Shown: in pieces, positions 1 to 5,723 of the stretch
Layout: every line of letters starts with the position of its first letter
Numbering within the stretch: position 1 is the first letter of the stretch
Origin: an uncultured Lachnospiraceae bacterium
GTDB taxonomy: Bacteria; Bacillota; Clostridia; Lachnospirales; Lachnospiraceae
Reading direction: 5' to 3'
DNA length: 8,323 bases
NCBI GenBank assembly: GCA_902803305.1
Contig: CADCPL010000091.1
Location: 1-8,323 of the forward strand
Notes under the pieces: model-generated
Database searches by the model: none
What the model was told of the DNA's origin: nothing
The model's input: only the letters and a program-made list of their open reading frames with translations
Position numbers and translations under genes: made by a program

Positions 1-1243
1 TGCCCTAGTCTCTTGCAAGACTGAGGGATCTTTTGATTCAAACGATGCCCATAAAACAACCATTCAAGTGGTTGACGCTGAGGATTCTTCTGAATCGCCA
101 GATACTTCCCCTACCCCTGTGGAAAAGCCGGATCCCATCACTGTTAATGAAGAGGAAATTAATGAAGGATCTGTTGACGAGAGTGTGGCAGAAGAGTCAC
201 AACCATCTGACGATATCATGGAAGTACACTTCATTGATGTCGGTCAAGCCGATTCTACTCTGATAAAGACCAAAGAACACACAATGCTGATAGACTGCGG
301 CTCGGATGAATCCGGAACAAAAGTTCAGTATTACTTGAAGAAACATGGTGTCGATAAACTGGACTATCTGATCCTTACACATCCGGATTCCGATCATATC
401 GGGGGCGCCGATGTCATTATAACAAAATTTAATATTGATAAGATCTTCATGTCACCGTTTGCCAAGGATAATAAATGGTATTCCGACATTATAAATGCTC
501 TTAACTATAGAGGATACAGCTGGAGTACTCCTGAAGTTGGCAGCAGTTACAGCTTGGGTGATGCAAGGTTTACCGTATTGGCACCGAACAGGAAATATGA
601 GGATCCCAATAATTCGTCAATAGCGCTTGTACTGCAATACGGTGACACGCGCTTTTTGTTTACGGGAGATGCATCGGAAGAAGCCGAAGCGGATATTGTC
701 TCAAGTGGACTTGATATATCTGCAGATGTTTATAAACTGGGACATCACGGAAGCAGCAGCGCGTCAACGGACGATTTTCTTGAGAAGATTGATCCTGGAT
801 ATGTGGTTATAAGCTGTGCAAGCGGGAATGAGTATGGTCATCCGCATGTGGAAACGATGGATCGCCTTAAAAAATACTCCCCGGAGATATATCGTACCGA
901 CGAACAGGGTACAATCATAGCGAGTTCGGACGGAGAAAAGATCACATGGGATCATGCGCCATCGACAACATGGGCGAGCGGTGTACAGACAACAGAGGAA
1001 ATACCGCGTATCTATAACGATATAATGGCCTTGGAGACGACGGATGACACTGCCGAAGAGCCGGGAAGCCGAAGCATACCATCATCCACAACATATGTTT
1101 TAAACACAAACACAAAGAAATTTCATTATCCGAATTGTAAGTCGGTTAACGATATGAAACCGAAGAACAGACAGGACGTTGACTGGACAAGAGAGAAGTG
1201 CATACGGGAAGGCTATAAGCCGTGCGGCAACTGTAAACCGTAG
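1..1243 (+). CDS. Lipoprotein MBL-fold (ComEC/Rec2-like) hydrolase with C-terminal Cys module, 5'-partial
   Basis: The frame is open from the first complete codon (base 2), so the true start lies upstream; 413 residues are visible. The first residues, ALVSC, form a lipobox, so this is probably a membrane-anchored extracellular lipoprotein whose signal peptide is mostly outside the window. An acidic Ser/Pro/Glu-rich linker follows to about visible residue 72. Next comes a metallo-beta-lactamase domain: VHFIDVGQAD strand, metal-binding THPDSDHIGG (His127, Asp129, Asp131, His132), GDAS (Asp223), LGHHGS (His248/249) and GHPH (His280/282). These match the hydrolase domain of ComEC, but no competence membrane channel is present. 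The last ~50 residues (YVLNTNTKKFHYPNC to CGNC) carry His375, Cys379, Cys400, Cys408 and Cys411. This resembles the small Ada-like metal-binding tail seen on secreted Firmicutes proteins. All metal ligands appear intact, so hydrolase activity is likely; the substrate (nucleic acid or other phosphodiester) is unknown. The gene converges on the tRNA, and I see no clear intrinsic terminator in 1244-1270. Confidence 0.9.
   Translation, partial: ALVSCKTEGSFDSNDAHKTTIQVVDAEDSSESPDTSPTPVEKPDPITVNEEEINEGSVDESVAEESQPSDDIMEVHFIDVGQADSTLIKTKEHTMLIDCGSDESGTKVQYYLKKHGVDKLDYLILTHPDSDHIGGADVIITKFNIDKIFMSPFAKDNKWYSDIINALNYRGYSWSTPEVGSSYSLGDARFTVLAPNRKYEDPNNSSIALVLQYGDTRFLFTGDASEEAEADIVSSGLDISADVYKLGHHGSSSASTDDFLEKIDPGYVVISCASGNEYGHPHVETMDRLKKYSPEIYRTDEQGTIIASSDGEKITWDHAPSTTWASGVQTTEEIPRIYNDIMALETTDDTAEEPGSRSIPSSTTYVLNTNTKKFHYPNCKSVNDMKPKNRQDVDWTREKCIREGYKPCGNCKP
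5..16 (+). other. Lipobox (LVSC) of the MBL lipoprotein
   Basis: Codons for Leu-Val-Ser-Cys fit the lipobox consensus L-[ASVTI]-[GAS]-C, and a long polar, acidic linker follows at once, as expected after signal peptidase II cleavage. Cys at 14-16 would be the lipidated residue. The n- and h-regions of the signal peptide are outside the window, so this cannot be fully confirmed. Confidence 0.7.
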
Positions 1244-1270
1244 TTAGATTTTTCAGACTTTTAAGAATAA

Positions 1271-1353
1271 TGCAGATGGTGGGACTTGAACCCACATGTA
1301 GTTGCCTACGGCAGATTTTGAGTCTGCTGCGTCTGCCATTCCGCCACATCTGC
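1271..1353 (-). tRNA. tRNA-Leu (anticodon CAA)
   Basis: Read on the minus strand, the gene folds as a class II tRNA of 83 nt. The acceptor stem is GCAGATG paired with CATCTGC, with discriminator A. The D stem is GCG/CGC, and the anticodon stem GCAGA/TCTGC encloses the loop CTCAAAA, giving anticodon CAA (bases 1318-1320 on the plus strand), which reads UUG. A long variable arm has stem GTAG/CTAC and loop GCAA, and the T arm is GTGGG-TTCAAGT-CCCAC. The long variable arm and anticodon both say leucine. CCA is not encoded and would be added enzymatically. No convincing promoter lies just upstream; the hairpin block and then the end of the minus-strand kinase gene lie there, so it may be cut from a longer transcript. 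Confidence 0.96.
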
Positions 1354-1431
1354 TAAATGTTGATAGGGGGAACCGCGTAAGCGGTGGGACCCTGTCTACA
1401 CGTGGAGCGCCCATCGCCGTAGGCGATCCTC

Positions 1432-1479
1432 ATGCGCGACACTCCAACCGGCGACATCCGCAAAGCGGATGTTGGTTTG
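1432..1479 (+). repeat. 48-bp direct repeat, copy A
   Basis: The unit begins ATGCGCGACACTCCAACCGG and ends with the hairpin ACATCCGC-AAA-GCGGATGT and a short tail. It matches copy B at 46 of 48 positions. One difference is in the hairpin loop and one is just 3' of the stem, so the stem itself is unchanged. Confidence 0.9.
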
Positions 1480-1497
1480 GGCGAGCGTCCATAAGTA

Positions 1498-1545
1498 ATG
1501 CGCGACACTCCAACCGGCGACATCCGCGAAGCGGATGTTGTTTTG
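1498..1545 (+). repeat. 48-bp direct repeat, copy B
   Basis: This is the second copy of the unit starting at 1432, 66 bp downstream, with hairpin loop GAA instead of AAA. The 18-bp spacer between the copies (1480-1497) is not repeated in the same form elsewhere in the window. Confidence 0.9.
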
Positions 1546-1582
1546 ACAAGCGAATTTATAATATCACATACGTCAAACCGAT

Positions 1583-3529
1583 TCAATGGTCAGAATCTTC
1601 ACCGATCTCCTCGATCAAGTCTTCAGGGATATGAAGCTTTATTACCCGGAGCAGCTCAGCCAACTCAATCGGTTTGCTGATATAATCGGTGAACCCGATC
1701 TTGAGGTATTCCTCACGCATTCCGCTCAGAGCATTTGCTGTCATCATGATCATCGGTGTATCAAGGTTAAGATTGTCAGGATCCTTACGGGACAGTTCAT
1801 ATGTCCTGATCCCGTCGGGGTCCGGCATCATGTGATCCATAAAAATGACATCATATTTGCTGCTGCGCATTTTCTCGAGTGCCTCGCCGCCGCTGTGCGC
1901 TGTTTCGACATTTCCTTTGATCTTTTGCAAAAAGCGTGTTGCAACGATAAGGTTCATATTACTGTCATCCACAACAAGGTAGTTGCATTTTGGAGTATGG
2001 TAAGTGATCGCTTTGCCGGGATTTTTATTCTTTCCGTCAGCTGAGACATTTGTGCCGGGATTTTTATTTATCTCCTGGGGGATCATAGCCGTAAAGACAG
2101 AACCCTCTCCATATTTACTTACGACGTTTATATCGCCGTTCATAAGACCGATCATTCTTTTCACGATCGACAGGCCAAGTCCGGTTCCTTCTATCTGTTT
2201 ATTTCGTTCTTCATCAAGCCTTTGAAAATCACCGAAGATATAGGGCAGATCTTCATTTCGTATACCTATACCCGTGTCTTTTACGCGGATACAAAGCGTT
2301 AAGCCACTGTCAGTCTGTTCTTTTTCGGATATTGCCATCTCCACTTTGCCGGAATCTGTGTACTTAACGGCGTTATTTAAGAGATTGATCATGATCTGGC
2401 GTATACGGAGTTCGTCACCGACAAGTCGGTCGGGTATTCGCGGATCTATGGTTTGCGTATATGTAAGCCCTTTTTGTTCGGCTTTGATGCTGATCATGGT
2501 TCCAACGTCACGTACAAGCTCATTCAGCCTGTAGGGTACAGGTTTGATATCCATTTTGCCCGATTCGATCTTTGTAAGATCCAAAATATCATTGATGACC
2601 GAAAGAAGGACCTGACCGGCATCCTTTATGTTTTCGGCGTATCCTCTGATACGCTTGATGATCGTGGGATCCTGTTCTTTATCGGGATCGGTCTCTATAA
2701 GTATCAGTTCATCCATTCCCAGAACCGCGTTTAACGGAGTCCTTATTTCATGGGACATGCTTGCAAGAAAATCACTTTTGGCGCGATTGGCTTTGATCGC
2801 ATCCTGTTCGGCCAGCACGAGCCGCTTGTTGTTTTTAAGAAGCTGATGATAGTCTGCAGTTTCCAGTGAAAAGTAAAGAACGAAAATACCGATGGAACCG
2901 AAAGGAAGTGATAACAGTATAACGCCGTCTGTGGCGGCCTGGATTATCGTGCCGAAAAGTGTCACGAAGGATGCTATGGAGAGTGCGAGCTTCTCTCTGG
3001 GACCAAGTGTCTTAATACGAATGATAAGAGTGAGTATTCCGCTTGTCAGATAAAATACCGGAGCGGAAAAAACGATAGGAACGAAAAGAGAGCCATGCAT
3101 ATATGTTCCGTCGGGTGTATACCAGAGGATAAATTTAAACGGAAGATTCAGGATCATTAATGCAAGGTATGTGGCAAAAAGGATATTACCGATCAAAGAG
3201 ATCGTTTTGTACCTTCCTTCCGTATCTACATATGTAAGAAGGTAGATCGCAAATATCCTGGATGCCATTACACACATGATGGAATCAAGCGTCCGGAGCA
3301 GCGTGCATACGGGGATCGGAGTCCCTGATTCCGGAAAGGCAAAAGTATATGTCATTATGCTTACGATGAGCGCCAGCAGCATATTGACTTCAAGGTATCG
3401 AAATATCTTGTAGGAACGGATCTTATTGCGATCACTGTCATGAAAAGATATCAGATACAAAACAAGCAGGTATCCGAGAGATGCTATTTCAAAGTATGTC
3501 TTTGGAGGAAATGAATAGTTACCGAACAT
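1583..3529 (-). CDS. Seven-TM hybrid sensor histidine kinase with C-terminal receiver
   Basis: The product is 648 residues. Residues 1-222 hold about seven hydrophobic segments (roughly 12-28, 45-65, 75-100, 107-130, 146-171, 178-203, 205-222), resembling the 7TM sensor region found on Firmicutes kinases and GGDEF proteins. A short helical linker leads to the HisKA H box SMSHEIRTPLN with phosphoacceptor His260. The HATPase domain has the N box NLLNNAVKYT (Asn386), G1 DTGIG (418-422), F box near 432-436 and G2 GTGLGLSI. After a polar linker (487-510) comes a receiver domain with Asp521/Asp522, phosphoacceptor Asp565 in FMDHMMP, Thr597 and Lys619. All catalytic residues are present, so this should be an active membrane autokinase passing phosphate to its own receiver. 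The usual MPEMDG loop reads MPDPDG. The ATG start is preceded by AAAGGAG at 6 nt. There is no output domain; its partner is not visible. The sensed signal is unknown. Confidence 0.95.
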   Translation of the reverse strand: MFGNYSFPPKTYFEIASLGYLLVLYLISFHDSDRNKIRSYKIFRYLEVNMLLALIVSIMTYTFAFPESGTPIPVCTLLRTLDSIMCVMASRIFAIYLLTYVDTEGRYKTISLIGNILFATYLALMILNLPFKFILWYTPDGTYMHGSLFVPIVFSAPVFYLTSGILTLIIRIKTLGPREKLALSIASFVTLFGTIIQAATDGVILLSLPFGSIGIFVLYFSLETADYHQLLKNNKRLVLAEQDAIKANRAKSDFLASMSHEIRTPLNAVLGMDELILIETDPDKEQDPTIIKRIRGYAENIKDAGQVLLSVINDILDLTKIESGKMDIKPVPYRLNELVRDVGTMISIKAEQKGLTYTQTIDPRIPDRLVGDELRIRQIMINLLNNAVKYTDSGKVEMAISEKEQTDSGLTLCIRVKDTGIGIRNEDLPYIFGDFQRLDEERNKQIEGTGLGLSIVKRMIGLMNGDINVVSKYGEGSVFTAMIPQEINKNPGTNVSADGKNKNPGKAITYHTPKCNYLVVDDSNMNLIVATRFLQKIKGNVETAHSGGEALEKMRSSKYDVIFMDHMMPDPDGIRTYELSRKDPDNLNLDTPMIMMTANALSGMREEYLKIGFTDYISKPIELAELLRVIKLHIPEDLIEEIGEDSDH

Positions 3530-3535
3530 TAGTGA

Positions 3536-3542
3536 CTCCTTT
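3536..3542 (-). promoter_or_regulatory. Ribosome binding site of the minus-strand kinase
   Basis: On the minus strand, AAAGGAG lies 6 nt before the ATG at 3529, a near-ideal Shine-Dalgarno that fixes this start. If the TATAAT at 3550-3555 is the -10 box, transcription starts almost at this site, giving a leader of only about 14 nt. Confidence 0.85.
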
Positions 3543-3562
3543 AATGATGATTATACATCATT
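3543..3562. promoter_or_regulatory. Inverted repeat centred on the -10 box (operator candidate)
   Basis: AATGATG (3543-3549) and CATCATT (3556-3562) are a perfect 7-bp inverted repeat. The 6-bp spacer between them is exactly the TATAAT -10 box of the minus-strand promoter. A dimeric regulator bound here would cover the -10 and the start site. The binding protein is unknown, and AT-rich promoter DNA does throw up palindromes by chance. Confidence 0.45.
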
Positions 3563-3580
3563 TGCGGACGTTCAGGTGAA
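3550..3580 (-). promoter_or_regulatory. Candidate promoter for the minus-strand kinase
   Basis: A perfect -10 box TATAAT (minus strand, 3555 to 3550) sits just upstream of the ribosome binding site. The best -35 match is TTCACC (3580 to 3575), 4 of 6, at a long 19-bp spacing, so it is weak. The -10 box lies inside an inverted repeat, which suggests an activator or repressor may set its use. Confidence 0.55.
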
Positions 3581-3599
3581 GTTTATTTGAATCCGATAA

Positions 3600-3628
3600 T
3601 TGTTAAGAGGCGTGATTCTTGGTAAAAT
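3600..3628 (+). promoter_or_regulatory. Candidate promoter for the plus-strand two-kinase operon
   Basis: TTGTTA (3600-3605, 4 of 6 to the -35 consensus) and TAAAAT (3623-3628, 5 of 6 to the -10 consensus) are separated by exactly 17 bp. Transcription would begin near 3635, about 47 nt before the ATG at 3682. It points away from the promoter at 3550-3580, making this a divergent regulatory region. Confidence 0.5.
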
Positions 3629-3681
3629 ACACAATATGTATGATCGAACCGTCAATGGGCGAAGAGAGGGTTAACGGATAT

Positions 3682-5721
3682 ATGGATGATAATAAGAAAG
3701 AAAGATTGATGATATTCATCATCACCATAGCTTGTCTGGGAAATATCGCAGAGACGCTTGTAGCAGGATGGGAAACATGGATGATCCCGGTCATGCTCAT
3801 AGGTGCTGTAGTCATCTGGTGGCTACATATCGCTCAGAAGACGGATATGCATATAAGAACGAGCGTCTGTTTTGTGTACGCCTCGCTTCTTGTTTTCTTT
3901 CACGGCGTTCATGAGATAAGCTTTTTCGATGTATCCATAGTAACGCTGATCCTTATGGCGACGTTTACGCTTGTTGACCGTAAACAACTTCTCAGTCTTA
4001 TACTTATCGAGTATGCCATCATCATGGTATATCAGTTCATTCTCCTGTACAGGCACGAAGGTATAGACATGGATGCCGTGTCACTTATAAGGACGATGCT
4101 TCATATCGGAATTGTTTTCGCCATGTATATGTTCTGCAGGATATCGGTCGGGAACCGACTTGCATCCAATGACAGGATCGAAAAATGGAAAGAAGCCGTC
4201 ATGGAAAATGATCATGACATGGAGGATTTTCTCTCAAATATCTCACATGAACTCAGAACTCCGGTAAATGTAATAAGCGGCATGACGACAATGCTTCAGA
4301 AGAATAATGACAGTAGTGAGCTTGAAGCGATAAGGGATGCGGGGATCAGACTGGCGCACCAGATCGAGGATATCCAGGATTATACGGAGATCAAGCGCGG
4401 CGAACTTCATGTCGAAGAAGAAAATTATATGTGCATATCCCTCGTCAATGATGTCATATCATATTATAAATCCGTTGATGACAATAAAGGCCTTGAACTT
4501 GTGGTGGATCTTGCTCCGGAGATGCCGACGATGATGAAAGGTGACATAAGAAAAATACACAAGCTATTCCGGCTTCTTCTTGATAATTCCATCAAATTCA
4601 CAAGACATGGAGGAGTTTATATCAGAGTCTTTCCGGTGCCGCATGAATACGGTATCAATCTGACGATAGAGGTTACGGATACCGGTATTGGAATGACAAG
4701 AGCTCAGTTGTCACAACTTGCAAAGGGAATGTATCAGGCGAACAAGAAGAGAAATCGCAGTACAGGGGGAATAGGTATCGGGATCCCGATCGTATATGGT
4801 TTTGTGCGTAAGATGGGCGGATTTGTCAATATTACGAGCACAAAAGGTGCAGGCACAACCGTCCGTATCACTATCCCGCAGCAGGTTGTTGACAATAAGC
4901 CCTGCCTTTCGATAAAAAACGAAGTAAAACATGGGATCGTTTTCTATACAAAGCCGGAGAAATACAGATCAGCCGAGATCAGAGATTTTTATGGAAATAT
5001 GGCACTTAATCTTGCAACGGGGCTTAAGGCCAAGTTGTACTCATCCGGACAGAGAAGAGAACTTGAGCGTCTTGTGAAGGAACTCGGTGTCACGCATATA
5101 TTCACCGGAATGGAGGAATACGCTGAAGACCGGGATATTCTTGACAGGCTGTCATCTGAAGGCTGCAAGGTGGTGATAACCGCAGATGAAGGATTTAAGC
5201 CCACTGCCGGAAGCGGGATCATGGTCATTCCCAAGCCGCTATATGCATTCCCTGTTGTCAGGATACTTAACGGAGAAGAGGAAGATTTTGCAAATGAGGA
5301 TACCGGTAAACTCCGCTTTACAGGAGTCAGTGCTCTTATAGTTGATGATGAACCGATGAACCTTGTTGTTGCTTCGGGACTTTTGCGTGAATATAAGATG
5401 TTCGCCGATACAGCCGGAAGCGGCAAAGAAGCCATAGACAAATATGCATCCGGAGAATATGATGTCATCTTCATGGATCATATGATGCCTGAGATGGACG
5501 GCGTAGAGGCAATGAAACACATTCGTGAGGTTGCCGAGGAAAGCGGAAGACGGCCTATCATAATCGCACTCACTGCAAATGCACTGAGCGGTGCAAGGGA
5601 AATGTTCATGCGGGAGGGATTTGACGGATTCATAGCCAAGCCGATAGATATCAGTGAATTTGAACATGTCATGCTACGCACATTACCCGATGAGATGATC
5701 AGATATGAAGGGAGGAATTAA
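3682..5721 (+). CDS. Membrane hybrid histidine kinase with degenerate plus intact receiver domains
   Basis: From the chosen ATG the product is 679 residues. I prefer this start because MDDNKKERL leads directly into the first membrane helix and it lies downstream of the candidate promoter; an AGAGGG sits 11 nt upstream, a slightly long spacing. A TTG at 3619 would add 21 residues but overlaps the promoter. Residues 8-154 hold about six hydrophobic segments. The H box is FLSNISHELRTPVN (His189), the N box LLLDNSIKFT (Asn302), G1 DTGIG (333-337), and G2 is the diverged GGIGIGIPI. Residues ~416-529 look like a pseudo-receiver: the pattern of strands is kept and IPKPL supplies the Lys-Pro, but the phosphoacceptor position reads FTGMEE. 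A normal receiver follows (~550-667; Asp555/Asp556, Asp599 in FMDHMMP, Thr631, Lys653). The next gene starts 2 nt after the stop, so the two are probably co-transcribed. Signal and output are unknown. Confidence 0.93.
   Translation: MDDNKKERLMIFIITIACLGNIAETLVAGWETWMIPVMLIGAVVIWWLHIAQKTDMHIRTSVCFVYASLLVFFHGVHEISFFDVSIVTLILMATFTLVDRKQLLSLILIEYAIIMVYQFILLYRHEGIDMDAVSLIRTMLHIGIVFAMYMFCRISVGNRLASNDRIEKWKEAVMENDHDMEDFLSNISHELRTPVNVISGMTTMLQKNNDSSELEAIRDAGIRLAHQIEDIQDYTEIKRGELHVEEENYMCISLVNDVISYYKSVDDNKGLELVVDLAPEMPTMMKGDIRKIHKLFRLLLDNSIKFTRHGGVYIRVFPVPHEYGINLTIEVTDTGIGMTRAQLSQLAKGMYQANKKRNRSTGGIGIGIPIVYGFVRKMGGFVNITSTKGAGTTVRITIPQQVVDNKPCLSIKNEVKHGIVFYTKPEKYRSAEIRDFYGNMALNLATGLKAKLYSSGQRRELERLVKELGVTHIFTGMEEYAEDRDILDRLSSEGCKVVITADEGFKPTAGSGIMVIPKPLYAFPVVRILNGEEEDFANEDTGKLRFTGVSALIVDDEPMNLVVASGLLREYKMFADTAGSGKEAIDKYASGEYDVIFMDHMMPEMDGVEAMKHIREVAEESGRRPIIIALTANALSGAREMFMREGFDGFIAKPIDISEFEHVMLRTLPDEMIRYEGRN
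5709..5715 (+). promoter_or_regulatory. Ribosome binding site of the kinase-DegV gene, inside the upstream coding sequence
   Basis: AGGGAGG lies within the last codons of the preceding kinase gene, 8 nt before the GTG at 5724. It supports this non-ATG start and suggests translational coupling between the two kinases. Confidence 0.85.
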
Positions 5722-5723
5722 CA

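Larger units (their letters stand above)
1372..1545. repeat. Intergenic block of four short hairpins
   Basis: This non-coding block between the tRNA and the minus-strand kinase contains four perfect, tightly looped inverted repeats. They are ACCGC-GTAA-GCGGT (1372-1385), ATCGCC-GTA-GGCGAT (1413-1427), and two copies of ACATCCGC/GCGGATGT with loops AAA (1454-1472) and GAA (1520-1538). It is clearly more GC-rich than the adjacent intergenic DNA. The stretches around hairpins 2 and 3 also share words with those before hairpin 4 (GAGCGCCCAT at 1405-1414, GAGCGTCCAT at 1483-1492). The larger unit therefore seems duplicated, with hairpin 2 present only in the left copy. None of the hairpins is followed by a T tract on either strand, so they are not standard intrinsic terminators. 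The block is most like a dispersed REP-type palindromic element or a structured RNA read from the kinase side. Confidence 0.8.

Noticed and set aside
1432..1545. CRISPR array
   Set aside because: Only two repeat copies, 48 bp long with an 18-bp spacer and strong internal hairpins, and no cas genes; the geometry is wrong for CRISPR.
1372..1545. Intrinsic terminator(s) for the minus-strand kinase
   Set aside because: The hairpin stems are good but none is followed by a run of T on either strand.
1543..1562. Plus-strand promoter from perfect TTGACA and TATAAT boxes
   Set aside because: The boxes are only 8 bp apart, far too close for sigma-70 type recognition, and no plus-strand gene follows.
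1353..1586. Minus-strand 77-codon open frame with a repeated SRMSPVGVSR peptide
   Set aside because: It is a translation of the hairpin repeats: the 66-bp period is a multiple of three, so the peptide repeats. It begins inside the end of the kinase gene, ends inside the tRNA and has no ribosome binding site.
1302..1634. Plus-strand 110-codon open frame over the tRNA and repeats
   Set aside because: It starts inside the tRNA gene, crosses the repeat block and runs antisense into the kinase gene. No Shine-Dalgarno or family resemblance.
3619..3681. Earlier TTG start for the second kinase
   Set aside because: It lies within the best promoter match (3600-3628), adds 21 residues without a recognisable feature, and a rare start codon is less likely than the ATG at 3682. 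Its AAGAGG at 8 nt keeps it possible.
5239..5667. Open frame on the minus strand opposite the receiver of the second kinase
   Set aside because: It is an antisense shadow of a well-supported coding region, with no ribosome binding site or domain signal.
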